Positions 45,955 through 57,000 are shown, numbered from the stretch's first letter. The stretch: DNA of 61,481 nucleotides from Zarea fungicola (GCA_900169235.1 FWCC01000383.1:1-61481); one strand, 5' to 3'. The notes: generated by a model not told the origin, from the sequence alone. Made by a program: numbers and translations.

Positions 45955-46095
45955 TAAAGCTCTTAGGCATGATATTGACCGTGGATCTCGTACAAGTACT
46001 GATGGATCATCTAGGAAGTCGGTGTTGAAGTCGGTGTTGAAGTCGGTGTTGAAGTCGTAATTGCGGCCGTGCATAACGTAGCTGAGACCATGCCA
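45955..46095 (-). pseudogene. Relic of the 3' end of a second chitinase-PLC-like gene
   Basis: Read on the minus strand, GLSYVMHGRNYDFNT and, further on, DDPSVLVRDPRSISC line up with GLNYVMLSRNCDFNT and NDPPTGAARSKVSSM near the C-terminus of the intact gene at 48.1-52.2 kb. The DNA also aligns (e.g. gaccgtggatctcg against gactttggatctcg). Between the two blocks a 12-bp unit (gaagtcggtgtt, 46015-46056, 3.5 copies) has expanded. Only about 140 bp survive. Confidence 0.7.
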
Positions 46096-46130
46096 ACACC
46101 AAAAGCGGCATTATCCAGTCTTCTCGTGGG

Positions 46131-46275
46131 TAAAGCGCCTAAAAAGGCAGCTGTTCTTATCTTAGTGGCTGATACATATCGACTCTATTATTGGGGAGTT
46201 GTCTTAATTGGGTACGAGATTAGAAACGCGCTAAAAATAAGGCCCAAAACTAGCTTAACATTCCTTGGTTCTCAT
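46131..46275. repeat. Collapsed copy of the chitinase/membrane-protein promoter
   Basis: 46138-46200 resembles 52717-52780 (gcctaaaaaggcagctgttcttat against gcctaaagaggcaacagttcttat, shown in part), and 46208-46268 resembles 53154-53218 (attagaaacgcgctaaa against attagacacgcgctaaa). In the intact locus these blocks lie about 370 bp apart in the divergent promoter; here they are adjacent. Confidence 0.65.
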
Positions 46276-46491
46276 CTCTTCGCCGGCTGTCGCTGTCTTC
46301 CTTGCACCACTTTTTTAAGCTTTTCTTTTTCTTCCTAGTAGATGTTGCTTCTTTTTCTTGCGCCATATTCATAGATAATAATGTGAAGCAGTAATATTGC
46401 ACGTATTATTATTATTCTTATTATTACATGTCTCAACGTATATACCTTCCTTTCGCTTACGTGCCCACAAAAGCCAATTTGTATCAATTTG

Positions 46492-47318
46492 CTAGTTAGC
46501 GGCACCATCCTTACCCACCTGGCCAGTAAGTTCTTGCCGGCGCTTACGTCTCCTGCTTTTTATGATACAAAATGCACAGAAGCCGGTGCAGAGGGCCACG
46601 ACGACAATTGGAATGACAATTACGGCAATCATAGATTGATAATACTGGCTGTTGTGGTGCGACTCGTTACCATCCACCGGACTGAGTGCTGCAGACTGAC
46701 CAGGCAGCCAGGAATAAACAATGGACCCGGTGGGCAGGTTGGGTAGAGAGATAGGAAGCTTGTCAGATGACTGCCATTTGATGAGCCAAGCGTCGTGTAG
46801 CCGAGTCTGGCTCTGATTGCCGTCATTTCTGACTTGCTGGCATTGCCGAGTGCCAGTGTCGTCTGAGCTTCTACCATGAAGAAGGTAGTCCCTATAACCT
46901 AGCGATTAGCTTTTTATAACACCCTAATATTTACGTGGCCAGACATTTTAGCAACAAGGATAGATAAGGGAACTTACGGTGCACAACAATAGGCCTGCGA
47001 CACAGTGGCGGTGCTCGTGGTCATCGCCCATAGCGATGTATAAACCCAACCGCTTGGGCAGAGACCAGGACTAAAGGTAAAGTGTGCCTTGTCCCATCCT
47101 GAAGGCTGGCATGAGGAGAAATGGTTGTCGCTGCTGTCTGAGGTGAAGAGGGCGCTGGTCAAGGTAAGCGCTGGGGCAGATATGATTGTGTGCACTGCTG
47201 TTGTCTCTGACACAAGCTGAAATAGATTCGTGCACTCAGAAGGCTGCGAAAATTGCGTGACGATACTTGGCAGCGGCGCTGCCTGCGTTGCGCCCGGCGA
47301 AGGAGTAGCAGCAGACAT
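46492..47318 (-). CDS. Single-pass membrane protein A, paralogue of gene at 53.3 kb
   Basis: Two exons (47318-46978 and 46891-46492) give 246 residues. No signal peptide. The N-terminal region has QFSQPSECTNLFQ, then the Cys-rich motif FSSCQPSGWD, FTFSPGLCPSGW and YCCAP at the exon junction. After the intron comes HDAWLIKWQSSDKLPISLP, a strong membrane helix (about 195-220, MIAVIVIPIVVVALCTGFCA), then a basic tail KSRRRKRRQ. The topology is probably a Cys-rich outer domain and a short cytosolic tail. It is oriented away from the chitinase gene, with about 740 bp between its start and the chitinase stop. Function unknown; a wall-sensing or accessory role is only a guess. Confidence 0.82.
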
Positions 47319-48055
47319 AGCCTTTTTAAGCGTCGCTCTTGGCTGTGAAGAAGTATCTGGCAGAGGCGGTGGTGCACGATGATCAGTGGAGATGGTTTGC
47401 TGTCGGCGCTTCCAAGAAGATCGAGAGAGGAGCGAGGAACAGTCGCGTGATCCAGGTGAGAAGAGGATCACAGACTCTCTCAGGGGGGAGAGAAACAACT
47501 ACAGTATGAATTGCAGGCTCGCTCAAAGCGACGGGGGGGCGGGGCGCAAACTTTTCTTGACAGTCGAGGGGCTATTTTAAGAGACAGAACTCCATCGTAT
47601 CCGCCACACCTTGGATGATGGAGTTTTGTAGTATACAAGCATAATGCCCGATAAAGCTCTATCCTCCAGGGTTAAATTATAAAAATATCAAAGTGAAATA
47701 GGACTTGATGTATTTGAATTATGGCGCAGTGGTGGTGAATTGTGTTGAATGTTGCACTCCAATCAATGCTGTCACGCCCGCCCCTCCGACTCGACTGTCG
47801 CCCCGCTAGACCCAACCGCATTTTTGAACTTGGCTAGGACTTTTCCATGCAGGTCATTCTTGCAATTGGTCATTAGAGTGAAAGAAGTCAAGAAAAATAG
47901 AGTACAACTATATACAATATGGAAAAGTAAAAGAAAGAAAGTGAAAAGAAAGAAAGCAACAACTATATCCAGGGTAAATACATAAATGCAACTATCAACT
48001 AGGCTTAGCCTTACTGATGAATTATGTTGGTATCAATACCAGTTGTAGTAGTAGC
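47319..48055. promoter_or_regulatory. Membrane-protein A promoter / chitinase 3' flank
   Basis: A G/A-rich leader lies next to the membrane-protein gene. No further gene was seen. Confidence 0.4.
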
Positions 48056-51000
48056 TCAGATATTGATTGGAGCTTTTGAAGTAGTGGCGTTGGTTGAAGA
48101 CGTGTTGGTTGTACTTGTAGTTGTCATGTTGAGAAGAGCGTACTCTGGGATGCCAGTGTACACCAAGGCGTCGGGAAGGGGCTCGTCGTAGACGGTGCCG
48201 TTACCCGAGATGAAGCCATTCCAGTTCATGTAGTAGTCTGAATCTTTGGGGCTCTTGGACATGCTACTGACTTTGGATCTCGCGGCACCGGTGGGGGGAT
48301 CGTTCATCAGGGGCGGAGCAACGGTGTTGAAGTCACAGTTGCGGCTGAGCATGACGTAGTTGAGACCAATGACAAGAGTGACAACATCCGGAGTGAGGCT
48401 GTCCCAGCTGCTGTCGCTCATCTCCTGGCCAAAGTAGTCCAGAAGAATGACGTTCGGGAAGTCATGGGGGCTCATTTGATTGACGCCTTTGGAAAATAAT
48501 GAGGGAGCCGCTGACTCAATGGCATTCTTTGCAATGTTCCAGTATTCAAACAGAACATCCTGTACCGTAGAGGTGATGATCCATTGCGCAATATGCACTT
48601 GATTGAGCCTTGTAGCGGACTGCCAGTGTGCAGTCTCTTTATTTACAACTTCGAACATTTTGTCGCTATTAGCCCAGTCGTCCGTAATGTTCAGCATATC
48701 TTTGGTGTACACGCCGTCCGCTGGGAAATGGTACTTAACGGCGGGCTCTTTTCCAAGCTCAAGAGAAGGATCAAGCAGGAAAAATACGCAGCCCTTGCCC
48801 TGGTTTTGATCCATAAGTTGCCCCATCTTAATTGTACCAATATCTTCGTTAAGGTTCAAGCAGCGGTTATTGACGCCGCGTAGCTTGCCAACAAACTGAT
48901 CCATGCGAGCCTGGTCCCAGTAGATAGGTCCTAAGCTTGGTGTGCTGCGTATACCGATGAGATACCTAACCTTGAAGACGATGACTTCTCCAGGATTTTC
49001 TGAGGTAAAGCGATTAATCTCATCAATAATCTCGTCAAGCATTTCGCCTGAATTACCAGTGCACACCTCAGCACGCTCATTATTGACGTGCGCGCCCCAA
49101 AAGTCGGCGTTACCCGTTACTATGTGGTGAACGCTGGCAATGCGCAGGTCAAACCAGCGGGCACCCATACGCAGCTGATTATAAATGGTTTGCCCTTGCG
49201 TCTGAGTGTTGGAAGCGCTCGAGCCAACGCCGGCGATCATGCCACTGATGCGCGACATGGCGGAATCGTGGGTGCCAGGAACGATCATTTGTCGAAGGGT
49301 GCGGTTCGCGATGGTGCTCTTGATGGACTGCATCCAGCCGCTGTGCCAGGGTGTAGTTCGCAGCGAGGTGCGGAAACCAGTCGCCTTGCTGCCGAGGATG
49401 ACAAGGTTGGAACCGCCCAAAGGCCAGGTCTCGCGGCTGCCAAGCCCCATGTCGGTGAGATCCCAGATGATGGACGGCTGGTCCTTGGTGTGCGTTCTCA
49501 ATAGCACGGAAAACTTGAGACCCGTACCTTCAAGCTCGTAGTAGACTTCGGCCTTGTCATCGACGGGGTTGTCGGCGAACAGCGCCCGACTGAAGTGATT
49601 CGGTGCTGTCGTCCATGGCTCCACATTTGAAGAGAAAACACTGTACTGATATTCATGGTGACCGACTATGACAAACCTGTGCGGTGTCAAGTTGATGATG
49701 TTGAATAAGCGGTAGTGCGCACTGTCGCCAAGTGGCGGAATTATTCCTCCGAATACGCCTTTGCTATCAGGCCAATCCTTGCTATCCTTACACTGTAAAG
49801 GTGTAGGATCTCCTGGGTGGCCACCATCGCTACCGCCGTCGCCAGGCTGGAAGGCGGCCAGGTCCACGGCCCAATCGGTCGTGCCACCCATGTTGTAGCC
49901 CTTGAATTGAGAAGTGCGGCGGGCCTTGATATCGTCATCCATGTAGGCGACCCAGTCTAGCTGGCCACCGTTGCCATAGACCATGAGGTTGGAGTCAGAA
50001 GCCTGATCGTACCAATAATTGACCGTACTGTACATCCGGCTAGCTTTGATCTCAGCTAGCTCTGCATTGGAAATATAGCCGGAAGTGTCGGTGCAACGGC
50101 CTTTGTAGGCATCAGAGTGTATCGGGCTACCCGTGAACAGGCACATGGGGCCCGTACACCCACCATCATGCAGGCGGAAGCTCCGGCCGTAGCTTGACAG
50201 ACCAACAATGACCTTATTGGATGGCACACCGGCTTTGGTAATCATGGCCAGAGCCGTTTTGGTCTCGGTGATATTGACGTGCGACCGAATGCAGTTGCCC
50301 GTGGCGCATCCTGGAGAAGTCCATTTATTGCCATAATCCCACTGACCGTGCAAGTCATATGTCATGTATATGAAGTAATCGACCGTCCTAGACATGAGGG
50401 CAACGGGGTATGGGCGCAGGTACCAGAACGACGAGGGCAGTGCAATGGACAGGGACTTGCCAGCAGGCAGCAGCTTCTTGAGAGTCACTAGGAATTTGAG
50501 ATAGTTTGGACCCTCCTCGCTGCCACCTGGTGGGACGTTAGGGATATCCGGGGCTCCAGGGTACTCCCAATCAAAGTCGAGGCCGTCAAGGTTGTTATCC
50601 GCAAGGAACTTGGCGGCGTTTGCAGCAAATGCGTCACGGTTCTCGGGCTTAGTTGCGTCACGGAAACGCTGAAAGGTTCCGGACTCGGTAGAGAAGGCCC
50701 AGCCGCCAAATGAAAGGATTTTCTTGACGTTCTTAATCTGCTTAAACTTTTCAAATTGTCCCTTGATCTTGTCGTCAATGACAACATTCCAGTCAGGCGA
50801 AACTGTGGCGAAAGCAAAGTGAACATGGGTGAAGCCGCTGGGTAAGTTGTCAACGCTCATATGTAGGCAGGATCGCTGGTAATTCCAAGACTCAAAGTAT
50901 GCCACCTTTTTGAACTCAACTGGCGGGTCACTTTGTTTGATATCCATGCCACAGTTTGATATGCAGCCGTTAGTGCCTTTTGCAGCTGTACCTGGCGCAC

Positions 51001-52225
51001 CTGAACTGGAGGCTGTCGGCGTGCAAAACTCCTCAGTCATGCCGCAGTATCCCCAAACGTCGCAGCACGCATTAAGAGGGCACGGGTTAAGGCTGTTGAA
51101 GTCGAAGGAACCTTCTGGTTTGACTGTGCCCACCTTTTGCGGCCCGCATTGGACATCAGGAAGGGTTGGAGGCATGGGAGGGTTACCCTTGCTAACGCAG
51201 ATAACCTGATGTAGCTGTATATTTCCATCGTCACAGCCTGGCCACCCCCAAGTTTTCTTGTTAAAGTCCTCTATGTCTTGTTTCGTAATACCAAACTTAG
51301 TGGCAACGTCCCAGCAGCCCTCACCCGGCTGGAAGGAATATATCTGACAGTCGCCACCCGCACGACGAGACACCTCAGAAATAGCGTGCGTATTGTTGCG
51401 GACCAAAGTAGCGTTGCCAGTCCCATTTCCAGAGACATTAGAAGCAGATGAGCTACCCCTAGATACATTGAGCTGGATCTCGATGGTTTTGACATCAGAA
51501 CCCTTGGTTTCGACGCAGCCACCCTTAACCCATGAGCGAACAGTTAGATGGATAGTCTCAAAGCTTTCCATAGTACCACGAACGATACCAATGGTGGTGT
51601 CAACCTTGAGTTTTCCATTGGGCTCGCATGCTTGGAGGAAAGACGCCGAGGTATCATTGCGAAAACTTTGAAACAAAGTGGTAGTACTGGCTTTCTGCAC
51701 ACCAGCACCTGAGTAGAAGCCTACAGCGGCGCCATTTGCCTTGGCAAAGATAATTTCAGTGCCACAAGTAGAGAATCGTGAGAGAAAACTGTTGAGGGCA
51801 GCGGTGGCGGTGTCCTCGGCATCGGGGTCGGTTCTCTTGGCGGATGAGCCGCCAGATGTCAGTATGGTGTTGATTTTCTCCGTGTCGGCACCGCAGCCAC
51901 TCTGCACGCCCAGGTTGCTACGACGAACGGGAATGGTCGAATGGTCCTCTTGGGGGGTGGACTGAGCACTGGGGCTCATGGAGCAGGCGCGGATAATAAC
52001 AGGAGCCTCGAGCTTCTCCTTGTCCATGTTGTACCGGAAAACAATAGGATCTTGGCATGCATCCAGTTGATCCAAGCCAATGTAGCGTGTCCACTGCTCT
52101 GACTGCGGAGAACATGCGATAGGGCACGGGTCAGGAAACTGGCCAAACTTGTTAGAGACGACTGCGGCGGCAATTGGTACCTGCGCCAGAGTGGCGGCAG
52201 CCGCCAGCATATCACGGAGTCTCAT
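48056..52225 (-). CDS. Secreted multidomain chitinase (LysM-CBM18-GH18) fused to PI-PLC X-like domain
   Basis: 1389 residues, intron-free, ATG 52225. Signal peptide about 1-24. Residues 25-290 match the N-terminal region of killer-toxin-like subgroup C chitinases (CPIACSPQSEQWT). Then LysM (about 295-345), CBM18 chitin-binding (about 358-410, CPLNACCDVWGYCG) and GH18 (about 440-790) with catalytic DGLDFDWE and the conserved GWAFS, MTYDLHGQWD and WVAYMDD. After a linker and a beta-rich segment comes a PLC X-like domain (about 965-1290): PGTHDS, RWFDLRIA and WGAH. These place the His, Asp, Arg and second His of PI-PLC-type enzymes. The tail is Thr/Ser/Asn-rich. It probably degrades chitin outside the cell; the second activity may target a lipid or a phosphodiester. 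Flanked by two related membrane-protein genes. Confidence 0.93.
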   Translation of the reverse strand: MRLRDMLAAAATLAQVPIAAAVVSNKFGQFPDPCPIACSPQSEQWTRYIGLDQLDACQDPIVFRYNMDKEKLEAPVIIRACSMSPSAQSTPQEDHSTIPVRRSNLGVQSGCGADTEKINTILTSGGSSAKRTDPDAEDTATAALNSFLSRFSTCGTEIIFAKANGAAVGFYSGAGVQKASTTTLFQSFRNDTSASFLQACEPNGKLKVDTTIGIVRGTMESFETIHLTVRSWVKGGCVETKGSDVKTIEIQLNVSRGSSSASNVSGNGTGNATLVRNNTHAISEVSRRAGGDCQIYSFQPGEGCWDVATKFGITKQDIEDFNKKTWGWPGCDDGNIQLHQVICVSKGNPPMPPTLPDVQCGPQKVGTVKPEGSFDFNSLNPCPLNACCDVWGYCGMTEEFCTPTASSSGAPGTAAKGTNGCISNCGMDIKQSDPPVEFKKVAYFESWNYQRSCLHMSVDNLPSGFTHVHFAFATVSPDWNVVIDDKIKGQFEKFKQIKNVKKILSFGGWAFSTESGTFQRFRDATKPENRDAFAANAAKFLADNNLDGLDFDWEYPGAPDIPNVPPGGSEEGPNYLKFLVTLKKLLPAGKSLSIALPSSFWYLRPYPVALMSRTVDYFIYMTYDLHGQWDYGNKWTSPGCATGNCIRSHVNITETKTALAMITKAGVPSNKVIVGLSSYGRSFRLHDGGCTGPMCLFTGSPIHSDAYKGRCTDTSGYISNAELAEIKASRMYSTVNYWYDQASDSNLMVYGNGGQLDWVAYMDDDIKARRTSQFKGYNMGGTTDWAVDLAAFQPGDGGSDGGHPGDPTPLQCKDSKDWPDSKGVFGGIIPPLGDSAHYRLFNIINLTPHRFVIVGHHEYQYSVFSSNVEPWTTAPNHFSRALFADNPVDDKAEVYYELEGTGLKFSVLLRTHTKDQPSIIWDLTDMGLGSRETWPLGGSNLVILGSKATGFRTSLRTTPWHSGWMQSIKSTIANRTLRQMIVPGTHDSAMSRISGMIAGVGSSASNTQTQGQTIYNQLRMGARWFDLRIASVHHIVTGNADFWGAHVNNERAEVCTGNSGEMLDEIIDEINRFTSENPGEVIVFKVRYLIGIRSTPSLGPIYWDQARMDQFVGKLRGVNNRCLNLNEDIGTIKMGQLMDQNQGKGCVFFLLDPSLELGKEPAVKYHFPADGVYTKDMLNITDDWANSDKMFEVVNKETAHWQSATRLNQVHIAQWIITSTVQDVLFEYWNIAKNAIESAAPSLFSKGVNQMSPHDFPNVILLDYFGQEMSDSSWDSLTPDVVTLVIGLNYVMLSRNCDFNTVAPPLMNDPPTGAARSKVSSMSKSPKDSDYYMNWNGFISGNGTVYDEPLPDALVYTGIPEYALLNMTTTSTTNTSSTNATTSKAPINI

Positions 52226-53322
52226 GACTGCAGCCAATATATGGAGAGAGTTTAGTCTAGGAATTGAATGAATGAATGTAAGAAAGACAAAGAAGATATA
52301 GGAAGTCTATTGACAGGCCATCTAGCGAATTTTATACATCGACATGCCCTTGGTGACGCTAATCTTAGTTATAGCAGGCTCAGCCGAGTTCCATTTACAG
52401 TAGTGGAGAAAGGAAAAGGAATTCCTTACATTCCTCTAGTTTACTTTCTACCATGCAGGTTGGGTTGGTGTTGGCAGTCGGATAGCAGAGCTGTGTACAT
52501 GGACTCTGAAGGAAACCGGCCCGTCCGGGCCGGAAATGCACAACCGTGCAAGAGTCGCACTGTGGATTGGCTAACCTTGTACAGGAAACTACCCATATTC
52601 TCAAGCAGTTAGACTTGGCTATTTTCTCATTTTGACCGCGCAGGTAGCATGATAACAGTTCCTGACCCTGGAACTCCCATCTGGCGCAAGCTGCGCTGTT
52701 CTATTGGGACTAGATGCCTAAAGAGGCAACAGTTCTTATTTTGGTTTAGCGGCCGATATGGACCCTCTGTCGGAGAGTTACCGAATCAGGCAGTGGATTC
52801 TCCCTGAATAGTCACTTGTGCTGCTGGCTGCCTACCTGAGCAGCGGCTAGCTCTGCCACGCAGAGCAGTAATTGGGCATTATTACGGGATAAGGTTGATT
52901 GATTGAATAGTTTGATCTAGCACGTGTGTGATGGCACGCTTTAGGCTGCCTTTTTTATTATCCTGTGTTGTTTACATGTAAATGCTTAGGATCCATGCGA
53001 GTCGCCGTGTCAACTCGTAACTACAAGTAGTCACTGGTACGCCACCACCTGGCGCACCAAATTTAGCGTGTATGTTCGTTGAATTAGGGGAGACACCCCT
53101 AGGAGTGTAGCCAGTGCCTTTTGTTCCTTCAATCATGACGGCCCCGCGTAACCATTATTAGATACAAGATTAGACACGCGCTAAAGGGAAAAGGCTCACG
53201 GCTAGCTTATAATTCTTTGGCACTAACTAGTTTGTCCGTGTTACTTGAATCTGGACCATCTTCCAAAGAGCCTCGCCTCGCCTTTCATTCTCATTCTTCA
53301 TTCACCCACCAACGCAGATCTG
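52226..53322. promoter_or_regulatory. Divergent promoter, chitinase / membrane protein B
   Basis: About 1.1 kb between divergent starts. Two blocks within it recur at 46.1-46.3 kb. No gene was seen. Confidence 0.55.
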
Positions 53323-54126
53323 ATGGCATCAACAACAAACGCAGCGATGGCCTCACAGTCGGGCTCGCCGCAACAGTCGCCTACTGGCCAACTCCCACAT
53401 CTAACTACGCGGTTCTCCCAGCCCGCCGACTGCACTGCTCTGTTCCGCACAGCCAACCCTACGCCAGCAGCAGCTAGGGGGGACTATTACACCGTCACGT
53501 CGGACGAGTCTAACCCACGCTTTTCATCGTGCCAGCCCTCAGGATGGGACCAGGCACAGTTCACTTTTAGTCCAGGTCTCTGTGCCAGCAGTTGGACATA
53601 TTTTTCACTGTCCGCGACCGTATCTGGCACAGCCACTGTATCCAAGGCGTTGTGTTGTGCCCCGTAAGCTATCTCTCCTTTCAACTGATTTTATTCTGCT
53701 TTACAATTAATTTCTAATAGGTCTTTCTCACCGCGGGATGCAATCGAAGGCCGACCTATCCAGTGCGCCCGCTCCAATGGTACTATGAGCGATGGCATTG
53801 GCGCCGAGCTACGACACAATGCATGGTTTGTTGAGTGGCAGCCATCTGATAAACTACCTCTTTCCCTTCCTGATCTCGGCGCCTCGCGCACCATAGGACG
53901 CTGGGAGCCTGGGACTACAGCACCCCCTGATGGCGGCGTGCCCCAAGAACAGGATCACGGCAACAACGGCCTCTTGATTCAAATGATTCTTGCCGTCGTC
54001 CTGCCCGTCTTTTTTGTTAGCCTCTTAACAACTGCGGGTATAATCGCCTGTCGCCGCCGCCGACGCGAGAAGAGGAGAAATCTGCTAGCGCAACAGGAGC
54101 AGCAGCGGGAGCAGCAGCTGGAGTAG
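53323..54126 (+). CDS. Single-pass membrane protein B, paralogue of gene at 46.5 kb
   Basis: Two exons (53323-53663 and 53721-54126) give 248 residues. Exon 1 is exactly as long (341 nt) as in the paralogue and the intron has the same position and phase after CCAP. Shared motifs: RFSQPADCTALF, FSSCQPSGWD, FTFSPGLCASSW, HNAWFVEWQPSDKLPLSLP. A membrane helix (about 195-220, MILAVVLPVFFVSLLTTAG) precedes a basic tail (CRRRRREKRR) ending in Gln/Glu repeats. Divergent from the chitinase-PLC gene, so probably co-regulated with it. Confidence 0.85.
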
Positions 54127-55189
54127 TGTTACGCAAGGGGAAGGTATACATGCATGCCAGAAGGTATTTTAAGTTTGCGTTCTTTTTACCTAATATTTTC
54201 TACTATAATATTAATATTTGCATCTATCTTAGCTATTTTTACTTCTTATAATATTGCTATTTGCGCGTTAATGTTAGTTATAATAGTTCCCTGGATAAGC
54301 ATTGAGCATGGTGACAAGTTAGCACGAGAAAGCTTTACCCTACACGAATTCGACGCAAGCAAAAACTCTGTGACGGTCAAGGAAAAGTTTTTATGAACGG
54401 GCTCTAACAAACTCTGAGCCCTGATTAATCGCATCCTTGTGCTGGACGAGGAGCCTGCACCAGAAACAATACCTGACTCAGACAATACAGCCAGTTCTAC
54501 GAACTCTAGTCCACATCGTGACAACATTAGATTTACCGGCTAAGACCCCACAACCATTGTTAACAGATGACGAGTCTCGGTAGATGGGCCTGTATTGCTC
54601 TTGCGGAACGGCGGTATACAAATCACACTGTGCAGGCGCTTGACAAGCCCCCTTCAAAAGGAGGTATAACATTCCAGATTTGGCATCACCCATGTATTAA
54701 GCGAGCATGCAGCAAGCTCTGAGAAAAATCAACGATTAAACCGCTCAGCCAGTCGTACGCAGACTCAACAAAGTCGTTCATATTCCACGCTAGGCCTAGA
54801 CTGTACCGATTACTGCATTAGGCCAACACGGGAATGCTCTCCCGCCTAAAGCACAGCCCAGCAAGTACAACATAATAGGATTAGGTAGAGCGGACAGTAA
54901 TAAACTCCTCGATTCTTTAATTTGTTTTCCTTTATGGGCTTAGCTTATACCCAATGTGGACTGTATCCCGACTCAGATTAGAATAACCGGCAATTCCCGC
55001 TTCAAGCAACAGCCCACTTGAAAGAAGGCAGCCATGACGAAAGGGGAAAGTAAACCTATAGTTTGCAAACAGATTTGGCAAAATGAAAGATGTATCACGA
55101 AGGGCGAAGAGCATCTCATATAAAAGGTATATGGGGATTGAATAGTGACCTGCAATCATCTCAGTTGGAAGCAAGATACAGAGATCATC
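54127..55189. other. Intergenic between membrane protein B and LysM gene
   Basis: The first 150 bp are very AT-rich. 54300-54540 reads as a possible decayed coding relic (KLARESFTLHEFDASKNSV, then a stop), which I could not identify. The LysM promoter is at the right end. Confidence 0.4.
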
Positions 55190-56566
55190 ATGGCTGCCCA
55201 GAAGACTCTAATCCTTGCCTTGATGGCCACAGTCGTCGTGGGAGACGGTGCTTTCCCAGGCTTCAAGACCGACCCAAACACGACCAAGTATTGCACCTTC
55301 TGGTTCGACAATGACGGCACTATATCCTGCCAAGATATCGTCGACAACTTTGTGTCAGGCACCAAGGCTGACTTTTTACGCTGGGTAGGTGGACATTTGG
55401 CCTACCTGCCCATCAGAAAGAAGCCACTAATATCAAAGCATAATAGAACCCTTCTGTTACTACCTCTTGCGGAAATTTTCTAAAAGACCAGTCCTACTGC
55501 GTCGAGGCCCGCAACGAGCCCAAGACTACAATCACGACAGCGCCAAGCTCGACGACGACGACGACGACTTTCGTTACTACCACGACAACAAAACCCAGCA
55601 ACGGTGCGTCAGTTTGCAAGAGCTAATATTTGTCATTCAAGATTATGCAAGTCTAACAAGAGACGGTTAGGAGTCACTACTCCTCTGCCTATCCAGCCTG
55701 ACATGGTGAGCAACTGCAACAAGTTCCATCATATCTTCCCAGGCAACACTTGCGACCAAATCACATCCTTTGAACACATCTCAATGGAAGACTTTATAAA
55801 GTGGAATCCCAAGGTTGGGTCACAGTGTACAGGTCTAGTGGTGGACGCGAATGCCTGTGTCGGTGTCTTGGGCGGCGGGACTCCCACCAACCCAGGCAAC
55901 GGGATTCAGACACCCCAGCCAACGCAGCCTGGCATGGTTGGTAACTGTAACCAGTTCCACCATATCTTCCCTGGCAATACCTGTGACCAAATCGCAGCTT
56001 TCCATCACATCTCGCTACAAGACTTTGCAACGTGGAATCCCAAGGTTGGGCCACAGTGCACTGGGCTAGTAGCTGATGCCAATGCCTGTGTTGGTGTCAT
56101 AGGTGGCGGGACACCCACCAACCCAGGTAATGGGATTGAGACGCCACAGCCGACACAGCCTGGCATGATTGGCAACTGTAATCTGTTCCACCACATCTTC
56201 CCCGGCAATACCTGCGACCAAATTACGTCCTTTCGTGGCATTTCCATGCAGGATTTCATAACATGGAATCCCAAGGTTGGGGCACAGTGTACTGGGCTAG
56301 TAGCTGATGCCAATGCCTGTGTTGGTGTCATAGGCGGGACTCCCACCAACCCAGGTAACGGTGTTCAAACACCACAGCCGACACAGCCTGGAATGGTTAA
56401 AAATTGCGCCCTATTTCACCATATCTTCCCTGGCAATACCTGTGACCAGATCGCAGCTTTTCATCACATCTCGCTACAAGACTTTGCAACGTGGAATCCA
56501 CAAGTCGGACCCCAATGTACAGGGCTTCTGGCCGACGCCAACGCCTGCGTTGGCTTGATACATTGA
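55190..56566 (+). CDS. Secreted protein with five LysM domains
   Basis: Three exons (55190-55384, 55447-55603, 55671-56566) give 415 residues. Signal peptide about 1-20. The first LysM is distinct (YCTFWFDNDGTISCQD to CVEARNEP). After a Thr-rich linker come four tandem LysMs of 76-77 residues each (NCNxFHHIFPGNTCDQI, DFxxWNPKVGxQCTGLVADANACVG) with near-identical linkers (GGTPTNPGNGI). Each has two or three Cys. No catalytic domain. LysM effectors bind chitin oligomers and either hide them from host receptors or protect the fungal wall. Subgroup C chitinase genes are often neighbours of LysM genes in filamentous fungi, which fits this locus. Confidence 0.92.
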
Positions 56567-57000
56567 ATACCCGCACATCACTGTTTTAGGCATAACTGCA
56601 AGGACGGAATTTCCAACCAGTAGGGGTTTTTTTTCTCAGAGATGATCAGTTTTGCGCCTAGAGTCGAATGTCAAAGCAGATAGCACCTTAGGTGGCAGAA
56701 AGGCTCAGCGTCAACTCGTAACTATCCTTGAATTTATCTAGCGCTCGCATTTGTCTTGCTGCTCTTGAGTTACGATTCGTTATTTTTTTTTCTTTTTTTC
56801 AAATGACCAAGTAGATTTGATCACTGTATTGACTTGGTACAGGTAGTACGCAAATTTGGTATCCATCCATAGCTAAATCCTGATGTATGTGTGCATGAAA
56901 AGTGAGACTAAAGTCCCTACAGCACCTCTGACAATCCATCCGACAACATGGGTTGCAACTATTGGAGGGGCAACAACACATCCTCCACGGCGACTGCGTA
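56567..57000. other. Intergenic, 3' of LysM gene
   Basis: A T-rich tract lies at about 56785-56802. No gene was seen. Confidence 0.4.

Noticed and set aside
54154..54396. Small protein with two apparent membrane helices
   Set aside because: The hydrophobic part comes from an AT-rich stretch, and there is no family match, splice support or conserved start.
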